Assembly: GCA_902789795.1 (NCBI GenBank)
Contig: CADAPM010000014.1
Location: 1-64,000 of the forward strand
Direction: 5' to 3'
DNA length: 64,000 nt
Source of the DNA: an uncultured Eubacteriales bacterium
Lineage (GTDB): Bacteria; Bacillota; Clostridia; Christensenellales; Aristaeellaceae
Under the pieces are notes generated by a model. It searched no databases and was not told the origin of the DNA. It saw only the letters and a program-made list of their open reading frames with translations. Made by a program: the position numbers and the translations under genes. Positions within the stretch are counted from its first letter, which is position 1. Every line of letters starts with the position of its first letter. Below, in pieces: positions 33,191 through 42,926 of the stretch.

Positions 33191-36100
33191 ATGCCAAACA
33201 AACAAGCAAAAGGTAAAAAACAGGCGCCGACCGTGCGCTCCAGCGCGCCGGGGGTCACCGGGAGATACATCATCGGGATCCTGCTGATCGCGCTGGGCAC
33301 GGCCGGTGTGCTGAGCCTGGTGGCCAGCGGCGGCAGCTTTGTGATGACGCTGATCCGGTCTTACCTGAGCGGTCTCGCGGGACAGTTCAGCCCGGCCCTG
33401 CCTTTCCTGCTGATCTGGCTGGGGGCGGCCCTGGCGGTCAGCTGCTACCACCGGGTCTCTTTCCGCGCGCCTGTTTTTGCCCTGCTGTTGTACCTGAACG
33501 TGCTGGCGCTCATCACCTGCGCGACGAGGGTGGACAGCCACGGCTACCTGATGGACTATATCAAGACCTACAATAACCAGCACTTTACCTCGAATTCCTT
33601 CCTGGCGACATCCCTGCCCGCTTACTGCCAGCGCCTCTTCAACTGGGGCTACAGGGGCAATCCCCTGGCGGCGGGCGGCGCGCTGTCGCAGATCTTTGCC
33701 TACCCTGCCTACCTGCTCTTTGGGGCTGTGGGCAGCTGGATCCTGGAGGCCGTGCTAACGCTGGCCTGTGCCTTCGTGCTATTGCATATCCGGCCAACCC
33801 GCATCATCCGGGGCACGTCCGATACGCTGGAGCGCTGGCGGCTGAAGCGGAATGGCTTCCGCGAGCAGCAGCGCGAACCGGAGGCCGTCCAGCCTGAGGT
33901 CTCCCCGATCCGGGAGCAGAAGCCCGAATACGCTTCTGCCAGCAACCCCTATACCAACGTGCGCTGGATCTATGACGAGCCCCAGGCCGAGCAGCCGGAT
34001 ATCCAGCCGGCGGAGAACCCCTTCATGCGCCCCGGCACCATGGAGCGTCAAGAGCAGCTGGACGTGTTCTCTCAGCCCGCGGCCTCCGGCCCCTTCACCC
34101 CGATGAACAATGGGGACGATCTGTATCACGAGCCCTTCGTGCTGCATGACGACGGCGCCTATGAGGTGACCGGCACCGCGGCCGAAGCTGCCGCGAATGC
34201 CCGTCCGGTGGAGGAGCCCCTGCCCTGGGAGGATCAGCCGGAGACGGATCAGGCCTTCAGGCCGCCGGTCACGAACCGGCAGACGGAAAAGAAGCAGCCT
34301 GTGCCCGTCATGCCTGCAGAGCCTGTGTTTGACGAGCCTGCCCCCGCTCCTAAGCCGGCGGAGACCAGAACACCGGCCAAGCGTGCCGAAAAACAGCCTG
34401 CAGTAAGCGCTGAACGCGAAGAACCGGTACGTCCCGCAAAGGCGGAACCGTCCCGCAAGCCTGCCCCGCAGCCGGTGATGGAAACGGAAGCGCCGGAAGA
34501 TGACGAAAGCAACCTTTCCGACTGGCAGGTGCAGCTGAAAAAGCTGCAGCAGAACCTGAGTGAGACGCGCCAGCAGCGCCGGGACCTGGACGAGCATAAG
34601 ACGGCAAAGCCCGTGCATACCGCCACCGTCGATCTGCCGGAGATCAGCCATGTGCCCATCAACCCGGCATCGTCCGGGACCGGCAATCGGCTGGATAAGA
34701 CGCCGGATATGCCCAAGCCGGTCCAGCCCGCGGTGAATAACGGCCCCTATACGCCGCCGCCCATGAACTTCCTGTCCATGCCGAAGGCGGTGAACCCGGG
34801 GGAGTCCACCCAGGAGGACCAGTACCGTGCCCAGCAGATCGAGCGCACCCTGAAAACCTTCAATGTGGACGCTCAGGTCCGGGAGATCACCCACGGCCCC
34901 GCCATCACGCGCTTTGCGCTGAAGCTGGCCGAGGGCGTCAAAGTCAAGCAGGTCACCAGCGTATTGGATAACCTGATGCTGGAAATGGGCTCCGACCGCC
35001 TGCGCCTGGAAACGCCGATCCCCGGCACTTCCTACATCGGTATCGAAGCGCCCAATAACATCGTGAGTCCCGTCACCCTGCGCGAGGTGCTGGACAGCCC
35101 GGAGATGCATAACGCCCGCTCGCCGCTGGCTGTGGCCCTGGGCAAGGACATCGCGGGCAAGCCGATCATCGGCGACCTTTCGCGCATGCCTCACCTGCTC
35201 ATCGCAGGCGCTACCGGCAGCGGTAAATCCGTCTGCATCAACTCCATCGTCTGCAGCCTGCTCTATCGCACTTCGCCCAAGGACGTCCGCTTGATCATGG
35301 TGGACCCCAAGCAGGTAGAACTGCAGGTATACAACGGGATCCCACATCTGCTGATTCCCGTGGTCTGCGACCCCAAGAAGGCCGCGGTGGCCCTGAGCTG
35401 GACCGTCAATGAGATGCTGGAGCGCTATGGCAAGTTCTCCAAGCAGAACGTGCGCAACCTGGAAGGCTACAACAAAAAGATGCCGGAGGAAGACCGGCTG
35501 CCCCACATCGTGGTCATCATCGACGAAATGGCGGACCTGATGGAGGTCTGCCGCAAGGACGTGGAAGAGAGCATCCGCCGCCTAGCCGCCCTGGCCCGTG
35601 CTGCGGGCATCTACCTGGTACTGGCCACCCAGCGCCCGTCCGTGGACGTTATCACCGGCGTCATCAAGAACAACATCCCCAGCCGTATCGCCTTCACCGT
35701 GTCCAGCGGCGTCGACAGCCGCACCATCATCGATATCAACGGCGCGGAAAAGCTGATGGGCAAGGGCGACATGCTGTACCTGCCGGTCGGCGCGTCTAAG
35801 CCCATGCGCGTGCAGGGCTGCTTCGTGACCGATGACGAGGTGGCGCGCATCGCGGAGAATATCCAGACCCGGTATCGCCCGGACTACAACCATTCCATCC
35901 AGGACGTGCTGGAAAAGCCCACCGACAGCGGTTCCGATCAGGAGGATCCCTCCGAGCCGGTCAACGACATGCGCGAGAGCGAGTTCAGCGACCTGCTGAA
36001 CGAGGCGATCCGCATGGCTGTGCAGGACGGCTCCACCTCCATCAGCATGCTCCAGCGCACCCTGCGCATCGGATATGCGCGCGCGGGACGCATCATTGAC

Positions 36101-36226
36101 GAAATGACCAAGCGCGGCATCATCTCCGAGTCCGAGGGCAGCAAGGCCCGCAAGACCATCATCACCCGGGACGAGTACGTGAAGATGATGAGCGAGGGCT
36201 TGCTCAACGGAAACGGAAACCAGTAA
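33191..36226 (+). CDS. ftsK: DNA translocase FtsK/SpoIIIE
   Basis: A 1011-residue membrane-anchored DNA pump that clears chromosome ends from the closing septum. The N-terminal domain has about four membrane helices (about 22-195). A long Pro/Glu-rich linker (about 215-500) follows. The motor begins near 530: FNVDAQVREITHGPAITRF, Walker A LIAGATGSGKSV, VDPKQVELQVYN, Walker B HIVVIIDEMADL, LVLATQRPSVDVITG. The C-terminal winged-helix gamma domain (about 915-1005, SISMLQRTLRIGYARAGRII) reads the polar DNA guide sequences. The linker is longer than in SpoIIIE of B. subtilis (whole protein about 790 residues). Confidence 0.97.
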   Translation: MPNKQAKGKKQAPTVRSSAPGVTGRYIIGILLIALGTAGVLSLVASGGSFVMTLIRSYLSGLAGQFSPALPFLLIWLGAALAVSCYHRVSFRAPVFALLLYLNVLALITCATRVDSHGYLMDYIKTYNNQHFTSNSFLATSLPAYCQRLFNWGYRGNPLAAGGALSQIFAYPAYLLFGAVGSWILEAVLTLACAFVLLHIRPTRIIRGTSDTLERWRLKRNGFREQQREPEAVQPEVSPIREQKPEYASASNPYTNVRWIYDEPQAEQPDIQPAENPFMRPGTMERQEQLDVFSQPAASGPFTPMNNGDDLYHEPFVLHDDGAYEVTGTAAEAAANARPVEEPLPWEDQPETDQAFRPPVTNRQTEKKQPVPVMPAEPVFDEPAPAPKPAETRTPAKRAEKQPAVSAEREEPVRPAKAEPSRKPAPQPVMETEAPEDDESNLSDWQVQLKKLQQNLSETRQQRRDLDEHKTAKPVHTATVDLPEISHVPINPASSGTGNRLDKTPDMPKPVQPAVNNGPYTPPPMNFLSMPKAVNPGESTQEDQYRAQQIERTLKTFNVDAQVREITHGPAITRFALKLAEGVKVKQVTSVLDNLMLEMGSDRLRLETPIPGTSYIGIEAPNNIVSPVTLREVLDSPEMHNARSPLAVALGKDIAGKPIIGDLSRMPHLLIAGATGSGKSVCINSIVCSLLYRTSPKDVRLIMVDPKQVELQVYNGIPHLLIPVVCDPKKAAVALSWTVNEMLERYGKFSKQNVRNLEGYNKKMPEEDRLPHIVVIIDEMADLMEVCRKDVEESIRRLAALARAAGIYLVLATQRPSVDVITGVIKNNIPSRIAFTVSSGVDSRTIIDINGAEKLMGKGDMLYLPVGASKPMRVQGCFVTDDEVARIAENIQTRYRPDYNHSIQDVLEKPTDSGSDQEDPSEPVNDMRESEFSDLLNEAIRMAVQDGSTSISMLQRTLRIGYARAGRIIDEMTKRGIISESEGSKARKTIITRDEYVKMMSEGLLNGNGNQ

Positions 36227-36242
36227 AGAAGGAGGCGGGAAC

Positions 36243-37403
36243 GTGTCTGAGTTTGATCTGAGCGCCAAGACCGGTCCCTATTCCTGCCCTGCCTGCGGTG
36301 GGCGCATGGTCTTTGACCCGGCCTCCCAGCAGCTCAAATGCCCCTACTGCGGGACGCTGAAACCCTTTCAGTGCGCCCGCGAGACCCCCAACGAGTATGA
36401 TATCCGCTTTCCTCCGCCGGAAACGGACGCCGCCTGGATCGACGAGACCCGGGTGGCCCGGTGCGAGGAATGCGGCGCGGAATTCGTGGAGACAGGGGAG
36501 ACCCGGGTACGGATCTGCCCCTTCTGTGGCTCAAAACGTATGCAGGAGAGCGCAGCGGAAGCCGGGATCGCGCCCGAGGGCGTGATCCCCTTCCAGCTGA
36601 CCCGCCGCGAGGCCCAGGAACGCTTCAACAAATGGATCCGGGGGCACATCTTCGTATGCGGGGCCGTCAAGAAACAGGCCGCGGAGGGGAACCTCACCGG
36701 CGTCTACCTGCCCCGCTGGACCTATGTGGATGACGCGGTCTCCGTCTATGAAGGCAAGGCCGGACGGCACTACCAGGGGCAGATCCCCTACACGGTGACC
36801 GACCCTGACGGCAAGGAGCGCACGGAAAAGCGCTCCGAGCAGCTGACGCGGTGGGAGCGGGTCTCCCGGACCCTGGAGCAGCGCTTCGACGACGTCATGA
36901 TCCCAGGCAGCGAGCGCCTGCCGCAGGCCATGCTGAACAGCGTCATGCCCTGGAAAATGAGCCAGCTCCGACGGTACGTGCCCGAGTTCATCGCGGGCTA
37001 TGCCTGTGAGAAGCCGGTCGCAGACGTACAGGCGGGCTGGCAGGAGGCCCAGGCCATGGTGGACCGGCGGCTGGCGGAGTTGGCGGAGCGGGACATCCTC
37101 TCCTCCGCGGACGAGGCCCAGGTGCAAAGGCTCGAGACGGAGCATCACAATATCCGCTACCGTCTGACCCTGGTGCCCATGTACCTGAACGCCTACACCT
37201 ATCACAAAAAGAAACGCCATGTGCTGATCAACGGCCAGAACGGCAAGGTGGCGGGCCACGCGCCTATCAGTCCGCTCAGGATCGCGGCGGCGGTCCTGCT
37301 GGGGCTCCTGATCCTGCTGGGGCTCTTTGCCCTGTTCATGAGCCGGGGCGGATCCGACTATATGTTCAACGACCTGTCCGGGTTAAACCGTATGCTGCTC
37401 TGA
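36243..37403 (+). CDS. Double zinc-ribbon membrane protein, unknown role
   Basis: A 386-residue protein with two zinc ribbons at its N-terminus: SCPACGGRM with CPYCGTLKPF, then RCEECGAEF with CPFCGSKRM. A middle domain (about 115-260) has charged and aromatic blocks such as RFNKWIRGHIFVCGAVKKQA. A helical stretch follows, and one membrane helix lies near the C-terminus (about 343-367). It looks like the TFIIB-type zinc-ribbon proteins common in Clostridia, whose role is not established. The GTG start has GGAGGCGGG upstream. The position directly after ftsK, and before polA, hints at a DNA- or division-related job, but only by neighbourhood. Confidence 0.85.
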   Translation: MSEFDLSAKTGPYSCPACGGRMVFDPASQQLKCPYCGTLKPFQCARETPNEYDIRFPPPETDAAWIDETRVARCEECGAEFVETGETRVRICPFCGSKRMQESAAEAGIAPEGVIPFQLTRREAQERFNKWIRGHIFVCGAVKKQAAEGNLTGVYLPRWTYVDDAVSVYEGKAGRHYQGQIPYTVTDPDGKERTEKRSEQLTRWERVSRTLEQRFDDVMIPGSERLPQAMLNSVMPWKMSQLRRYVPEFIAGYACEKPVADVQAGWQEAQAMVDRRLAELAERDILSSADEAQVQRLETEHHNIRYRLTLVPMYLNAYTYHKKKRHVLINGQNGKVAGHAPISPLRIAAAVLLGLLILLGLFALFMSRGGSDYMFNDLSGLNRMLL

Positions 37404-37431
37404 ACGGATCGAGGGAAAGGAAAACAGCTTC

Positions 37432-39975
37432 ATGTCAAGGCCACTCTTTCTGATCGTGGATGGAAACTCCCTGATGCACCGCGCCTATCACGCGCTGCCG
37501 CCCATGGATGTGAACGGCGTGCCCACCAACGCGGTGCACGGCTTTTTGATGATGCTGATCAAGGTGCTCGAGATGTATGAGCCGGCCTACTGCGCCGCAG
37601 CCTTCGACGAGCATGCGCCCACCTTCCGCCACAAGCAGTACGCGGAGTATAAGGCCGGGCGGCTCAAAACGCCGGACGACCTGGTCAGCCAGTTCGGCCT
37701 GATCCGGGAGATCCTGCCGGAAATGCACATCCCGGTCCTGGCGCTGGAGGGCTATGAGGCGGACGACATCCTGGGCACGGTCAGCCGCATCAATCACGAG
37801 CGCGGCATCGACACGCTGCTCCTGACCGGCGACCGCGACGCTCTGCAGCTGGTGTCCGAGCATACGCGGCTGCTGTTCACCCGCAAGGGGATCTCGGAAA
37901 CGATCCTCTTTACCCCGGAAGAAGTGAAAAACGTCTTTGGCATCACCCCGGACCAGGTCACTGACTGGAAGGGCCTGATGGGGGATTCCAGCGACAATAT
38001 CCCCGGCATCCCGGGCGTGGGCGAGAAGACGGCGGTGAAGCTCCTGGACCAGTACGGCACCCTGGAGGAGACCCTGGCCCATGCGGACGAGGTCAAGGGC
38101 AAGCTGGGGGAGAAACTGCGCGAATTCGCGGATCAGGGCCGTTTTTCCAAGGAGCTGGCCCGCATCTGTACCGAAGTGCCCCTGGAGCCGGATTATGAAG
38201 CCAGCGCCTATGCCCGGGGCGACGGCGGCCGCAAAGTGCTCAAGCATTACCAGCTGAACGCCGTCATGAAGCAGGCCGAAAAGATCTGGCCGGTCGCTGA
38301 GGAAGCCGAGACGGAAGCGCTGCCGGAAGAACCGGCCCCGGAAGCGGAGATCATCAGGACCGCCGCAGACGTCGAGGCCTGGATCCGGGGGATCAAGGAT
38401 GAGGAGGTCTGCATCCTGGCCGGCGACGGCCGCATCAGCCTGGCGGCTGACGGACGGCTCGGGGAGATCCCCATCGCCCAGTCCCTGCTGGACACCGGGC
38501 TTTCGCCGGACGAGGCGATGGCGGCCCTCAAGCCCCTCATGGGAAAGCGGCTCATCACCCACGATGGCAAGAATCTGATGCACCGCTTCCGGGACAGCGG
38601 TCTCGGCCAGCCGGACATCCTCTGGGATACCATGCTGGCGGAATACCTGAAGAATCCCCTCAAGCGGGCCTATGCCCTGGAGAATTACGCGAACGCCAAC
38701 GCCGAGGGCATCCGCCGGCTGCGCGAGGCCCAGCAGAAGGATCTCGCGCGGGACGGCATGATGGACCTGTACCGGGATATCGAGCTGCCTTTGAGCCGGG
38801 TGCTCTGCGATATGGAGGACAGCGGATTCCTGGTGGACCGGCAGGTGCTTACACAGCTGGGCGAGCAGTACCGCGAGAAGATCGAAACGCTGAAGGCGGA
38901 CGTCTACCGCCTGACGGGCGTTGATGGCTTCAATCTGAACTCCACCCAGCAGCTGGGCCATGTGCTGTTCGAGGTCCTGGGCCTGCGCTCGGGCAAAAAG
39001 ACCCAGCGCGGGTACTCCACCGACGCGGAGACGCTGGAGGGCCTCATCGACGACCATCCGGCCATCGAAGCCATCCTGGAATACAGGACCTATGTCAAGT
39101 TCAACAGCACCTATGTGGATGCCTTGCTCAACAAGACGGACTATGCGGGGCGGGTCCATTCCTATTTTGACCAGGTGGCCACGGCCACGGGCCGCATCTC
39201 GTCTTCCGAGCCGAACCTGCAGAACATCCCGGTGCGCTCCGACTTAGGGCGGGAGATCCGGAAGGCCTTCGTCGCGCCGGAAGGCAGCCTGCTGGTGGAC
39301 GCGGACTATTCCCAGATCGAGCTCAGGGTGCTGGCGCACATGAGCGGGGATGAGGCCATGATCGACGCCTTCAGCCGCGGCCAGGACATCCATGCCCGCA
39401 CGGCGGCGGAGGTGTACGGCGTGCCCATCGAAGAGGTCACCCACGAGATGCGCTCCAACGCCAAGGCGGTCAACTTCGGCATCGTGTACGGCATCAGCGA
39501 TTTCGGCCTGGCCAGGAATATCCACATGAGCCGGAAGGAGGCCGGGCAGTTCATCGCCCGGTATCTGGAGCGGTATCCCGGCATCCACCGCTTTATGGAG
39601 CAGATGAAGCAGTCTGGGCATGACCGCGGCTATGCCGAGACCCTGTTCGGCCGCCGCCGCCCCCTGCCGGAGCTCAAAGAGAAGGGCGCGCGCCGCTCCT
39701 TCGGCGAGCGGGTCGCCATGAATATGCCGGTCCAGGGCACCGCGGCGGATATCATCAAGCTCGCCATGGTGCGGGTCAGCGAACGGCTGCGGCAGGAGCT
39801 GCCGGAGTGCAAGCTTATTTTGCAGGTGCACGATGAGCTGCTGATCGAAGCACCGGAAGCCCAGGCTGAGCGGGCCGCCGCCCTCCTCAAGGAGACCATG
39901 GAGCAGGTCGCCTCCCTGAAGGTGTCGCTGCTGGCCGAGGTCAAGACGGGAAAGAGCTGGTTTGAAACGAAATGA
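37432..39975 (+). CDS. polA: DNA polymerase I
   Basis: An 847-residue repair and Okazaki-processing polymerase. The 5'-3' exonuclease domain (about 1-285) shows LIVDGNSLMHRAYHALP, YEADDILG, LTGDRDALQLV and SDNIPGIPGVGEKTAVKLL. The middle 3'-5' exonuclease-like domain (about 305-460) lacks the DxE metal motif (the region reads EVCILAGDGRISL), so proofreading is most likely lost, as in B. subtilis and Thermus enzymes. The polymerase domain (about 465-847) has DYSQIELRVLAHMSGD (motif A), RSNAKAVNFGIVYGISDFGL (motif B) and QVHDELLIEAPE (motif C). AGGGAAAGG precedes the ATG. It overlaps coaE by four bases. Confidence 0.98.
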   Translation: MSRPLFLIVDGNSLMHRAYHALPPMDVNGVPTNAVHGFLMMLIKVLEMYEPAYCAAAFDEHAPTFRHKQYAEYKAGRLKTPDDLVSQFGLIREILPEMHIPVLALEGYEADDILGTVSRINHERGIDTLLLTGDRDALQLVSEHTRLLFTRKGISETILFTPEEVKNVFGITPDQVTDWKGLMGDSSDNIPGIPGVGEKTAVKLLDQYGTLEETLAHADEVKGKLGEKLREFADQGRFSKELARICTEVPLEPDYEASAYARGDGGRKVLKHYQLNAVMKQAEKIWPVAEEAETEALPEEPAPEAEIIRTAADVEAWIRGIKDEEVCILAGDGRISLAADGRLGEIPIAQSLLDTGLSPDEAMAALKPLMGKRLITHDGKNLMHRFRDSGLGQPDILWDTMLAEYLKNPLKRAYALENYANANAEGIRRLREAQQKDLARDGMMDLYRDIELPLSRVLCDMEDSGFLVDRQVLTQLGEQYREKIETLKADVYRLTGVDGFNLNSTQQLGHVLFEVLGLRSGKKTQRGYSTDAETLEGLIDDHPAIEAILEYRTYVKFNSTYVDALLNKTDYAGRVHSYFDQVATATGRISSSEPNLQNIPVRSDLGREIRKAFVAPEGSLLVDADYSQIELRVLAHMSGDEAMIDAFSRGQDIHARTAAEVYGVPIEEVTHEMRSNAKAVNFGIVYGISDFGLARNIHMSRKEAGQFIARYLERYPGIHRFMEQMKQSGHDRGYAETLFGRRRPLPELKEKGARRSFGERVAMNMPVQGTAADIIKLAMVRVSERLRQELPECKLILQVHDELLIEAPEAQAERAAALLKETMEQVASLKVSLLAEVKTGKSWFETK

Positions 39976-40601
39976 GCTACATCATCGGCCTGACGGGCGG
40001 CATCGCCACGGGAAAGAGCAACCTGAGCAGCGCGCTCGGGGCGGCAGGCGTGCCGGTAGTGGACGCGGATAAGATTTCCCACGGCCTGACTGCGCCAGGC
40101 GGCGCAGCCCTGGAGCGCATCCGCGAAGCCTTTGGTGGTGAATACGTGAAGGACGGCGTCCTGGACCGCAAAGCGCTGGGAAAACTTGTGTTCAGCGATC
40201 CGGAGGCCCTGAAAACGCTGAATCGGATCACCCATCCCCTCATATTTGAGGAAATGGACCGGCAGATCGCCGAGGCGGACCGGAAGGACGCGCCGGTGGT
40301 GGTGCTGGACGTGCCCCTGCTGTACGAGACGGGCCTCGACGCGCGCTGTGACGAGGTCTGGTGCGCCTGGATCCCGAAAAAAGTACAGCTGGAAAGGCTG
40401 ATGGCCCGGGACGGGCTCAGCCGAAAGGAAGCCCAGGCCCGCGTTTCGAGCCAGATGAGTGCCTGGGAAAAGCGGAAGCGAGCTGACCGGTATATCGACA
40501 CCCGCGGGACACTGGAGGAGAGCGGAGAGGCCGTGACGAGGATGTATGAAGAGCTGCTCAGACGGCTCATAAAGGAGCGGAACGATGCGCAGAACAGCTG
40601 A
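39972..40601 (+). CDS. coaE: Dephospho-CoA kinase
   Basis: A 209-residue kinase for the last step of coenzyme A synthesis. The P-loop is IGLTGGIATGKSNLS (residues about 4-18). VVDADKISH is the CoA-binding Asp motif, and VVLDVPLLYETGLDARCDEV is the conserved Walker-B-like block. The lid follows in LMARDGLSRKEAQARVSSQM. Length is normal. The start overlaps the polA stop (ATGA), an order (polA-coaE) also known from other Firmicutes, where mutM often lies between. It overlaps the lytic transglycosylase gene by 17 bases. Confidence 0.97.
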   Translation: MSYIIGLTGGIATGKSNLSSALGAAGVPVVDADKISHGLTAPGGAALERIREAFGGEYVKDGVLDRKALGKLVFSDPEALKTLNRITHPLIFEEMDRQIAEADRKDAPVVVLDVPLLYETGLDARCDEVWCAWIPKKVQLERLMARDGLSRKEAQARVSSQMSAWEKRKRADRYIDTRGTLEESGEAVTRMYEELLRRLIKERNDAQNS

Positions 40602-41334
40602 AGCGCCTGTAGGCGCGCCGCGCAGGAGGCGCGGGGGGATCCGGCTGAGCCGAGGCCAGTGGATCGCTGTCTGTGCCTTAAGCGTATTCCTCCTTTTATC
40701 CCTGGTGCTGGCGCTGGTCAGCGGGGCGAGGCTCGCGGACCAGCAGGCGAAGATGGCGGAGGAGCAGGCAGCCTATGAGCGCCGGGTCTACCGCACCACG
40801 GTCAAGTACCGCAGCCTGATCGAAAAGTACGCCGGGGAATACGGCGTGCGCCCCGCTTACCTGGCGGCCATCATCCTGAATGAAAGCAGCTATGATCCCC
40901 AGGCTTATGTGGCCTCCACCGGCGCCCGGGGGCTTATGCAGCTGATCCCCTCGGCCAAGACCTACGTGCGGGGGACGGCCTACGACGGCAGGACCATCGA
41001 GGATAACGACCTGTTCGATCCGGAACTGAACGTCTGCATCGGGGCGAACTACATCCGCATCCTGTCCGACCGCTACGGCGGGGATCCGGTGCTGGTGGCC
41101 TGCGCCTACCACGCGGGGCCCAACAATGTGGATTACTGGCTCTATAAGTATTCCGCGGACCACAAGACCCTGAAATACAGCGAGATCCCGACCCAATCGA
41201 CAAAGGATTATGCCCGAAAGGTGGTTGACTCTTATGCAATATATTGCGCGCACTATTATTCGGAAACTGCTGCCGGTGCTCCTGGCGGCAGCCCTGACCT
41301 GCAGCGGAGTGCTGGCGCAGGAGCTGACCTCTGA
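40585..41334 (+). CDS. Membrane-anchored lytic transglycosylase (SLT domain)
   Basis: A 249-residue protein with a basic N-terminus, one membrane helix (about 28-50) and an SLT/goose-lysozyme-like domain (about 75-220). AAIILNESSYDPQAYVASTG carries the catalytic Glu, followed by GARGLMQLIPSA and CAYHAGPNNVDYWL. Such enzymes cut the glycan strand of peptidoglycan and leave 1,6-anhydro ends. This placement after polA-coaE is seen in Clostridia. The last about 25 residues (SETAAGAPGGSPDLQ and on) look like a read-through of the next gene's signal-peptide region in another frame. AAAGGAG lies before the ATG. Confidence 0.92.
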   Translation: MRRTAEAPVGAPRRRRGGIRLSRGQWIAVCALSVFLLLSLVLALVSGARLADQQAKMAEEQAAYERRVYRTTVKYRSLIEKYAGEYGVRPAYLAAIILNESSYDPQAYVASTGARGLMQLIPSAKTYVRGTAYDGRTIEDNDLFDPELNVCIGANYIRILSDRYGGDPVLVACAYHAGPNNVDYWLYKYSADHKTLKYSEIPTQSTKDYARKVVDSYAIYCAHYYSETAAGAPGGSPDLQRSAGAGADL

Positions 41335-42820
41335 TACCTTTTCCGTGGGCATGATCTCGGTCAAGACCAATTACCTGAATCCGCTGTGGGCCCTTGAGCG
41401 GGATTTTCAGTCCCTGCACAGCCTGATGTATGAAAGCCTGATCCGCCTGAACGACAACTATGAGCCGGAGCCCTATATCGCGACCAAGTGGGAGGCCAGC
41501 AACAACTGCAAAAACTGGACCTTCTGGCTCAGGGACGACGTGTATTTCAGCGACGGCACCAAGCTGACGGCCTACGATGCGGCGGCCACCATCAACGAGA
41601 TCATTCGCCTGGCGAAGGATGAAACGGCGGAGAACCACGGCGTCTACGCCTCCATGCGGTACGTGATCTCCTCGGCTCAGGCTAATGACGCCCTGACCCT
41701 GGTGGTCAATGCGGCCCGGCCCTATTACGGCGTGATCTATGCCATGAACTTCCCGATCCTCAAGGCCAGCGAGGTACAGTTCGAATACCCCATCGGTTCC
41801 GGGCCCTACCTCGCGGAATCCTTCTATCCGGCCAATTATCTGTACCTGTCCTACAATGACCGCTGGTGGGGGGAGGAGCCCCGGGTCAAGAACATCAACG
41901 CCTTCTTTTCCGCCACCAACCGGGACCTGACCGCGGACTACGAGTACAACCGTGTGGATGCTATCGTGACGCGGTCCGTCACCACGGCCCAGTACCGCGG
42001 CGGCGTGACCAGCGTGAATATCGACTACCGTACACGTCAGCTGGAAACGCTGCTCATGAATATGAATTCCTATGAGCTGCAGGATATCCGCGTCCGGTAT
42101 GCCATCCGCTACGCGCTGGACCCGGACGCCCTGTCCAACAACGCCTATTACGGCATGACCTCGCGCACGGACACCCCTTTCCCGCGCGGAACGTGGATGT
42201 ACTATGACCCCAGCGACGATGACGGCGAGGATTACTTCGCCTACAACCTGGAGAAAGCGAACCGTCTGCTGGACGAGGCGGGCTGGATCGACACCAACGG
42301 GGACGGCGTCCGGGATATGATCCGGGATGCCAAGAGTGTGGCCTTGTCCCTGCGTCTGTGGGTGTACGAGGAAGCGGAAAACTCCGTCCGTGTAGAGACG
42401 GCCAACCAGATCCGCGACCAGCTGGCCAAGGTGGGCATCACCGTGCGCGTATACCTGGTCTCCTTCGCCCTGGCCAAGGAGCGCCTGCAGGCGGGCAACT
42501 TTGACCTGTGTCTGGCCGCCTATCAGATGGATTCCGTGCCCGACCCCGGCTTCCTGCTCTACGGGCCGAATACCGGCAATTACGGGCGGTACAAGAATGC
42601 GGAAATGAACAGCCTGATCACCGACCTGCGCAAGTGCGACAACCAGTTCAGCTATCAGCAGAAGCTTAGGGAGATCCAGTCCCTGTTCGCGAAGGACTGC
42701 CCCTTCATCTGCCTGTACTATCGCGGCGGCGCGGTGCTGAGCCGTCGCCTGTACACGAACGTCCGCGACATCCGGGAGCCGGAGGTGCTCAAGGGCATCG
42801 AAGCCATCGGAGTGGACTGA
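41234..42820 (+). CDS. Orphan family-5 (oligopeptide-type) solute-binding protein
   Basis: A 528-residue exported protein with signal peptide QYIARTIIRKLLPVLLAAAL and a likely cut near VLAQ. The only Cys there (AALTCSG) does not make a good lipobox. The body is of the DppA/OppA type: NPLWALERDFQSLHSLMYES, WTFWLRDDVYFSDGTKLTAYD, then IRYALDPDALSNNAYYG and KANRLLDEAGWIDTNGDGVRD, all family landmarks. AAAGGTGG precedes ATG 41234, which lies 101 bases inside the preceding gene in another frame. No permease or ATPase for peptides is nearby. It may serve a transporter elsewhere or act as a sensor or chaperone. Confidence 0.9.
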   Translation: MQYIARTIIRKLLPVLLAAALTCSGVLAQELTSDTFSVGMISVKTNYLNPLWALERDFQSLHSLMYESLIRLNDNYEPEPYIATKWEASNNCKNWTFWLRDDVYFSDGTKLTAYDAAATINEIIRLAKDETAENHGVYASMRYVISSAQANDALTLVVNAARPYYGVIYAMNFPILKASEVQFEYPIGSGPYLAESFYPANYLYLSYNDRWWGEEPRVKNINAFFSATNRDLTADYEYNRVDAIVTRSVTTAQYRGGVTSVNIDYRTRQLETLLMNMNSYELQDIRVRYAIRYALDPDALSNNAYYGMTSRTDTPFPRGTWMYYDPSDDDGEDYFAYNLEKANRLLDEAGWIDTNGDGVRDMIRDAKSVALSLRLWVYEEAENSVRVETANQIRDQLAKVGITVRVYLVSFALAKERLQAGNFDLCLAAYQMDSVPDPGFLLYGPNTGNYGRYKNAEMNSLITDLRKCDNQFSYQQKLREIQSLFAKDCPFICLYYRGGAVLSRRLYTNVRDIREPEVLKGIEAIGVD

Positions 42821-42877
42821 TGCGCGAATTTTTACAAACCAGAAAACACATAAAGAGCAAAAATTCCCGAAACATGA

Positions 42878-42906
42878 TTGTAATTATCGGTAAAGTGTGC
42901 TATCCT
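42878..42906 (+). promoter_or_regulatory. Promoter for the HAD/PG-binding genes
   Basis: TTGTAA (42878-42883), 17 bases, TATCCT (42901-42906), 20 bases upstream of the HAD start; moderate match. Confidence 0.5.
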
Positions 42907-42926
42907 TATACTGAGGTGAAGTCTGA

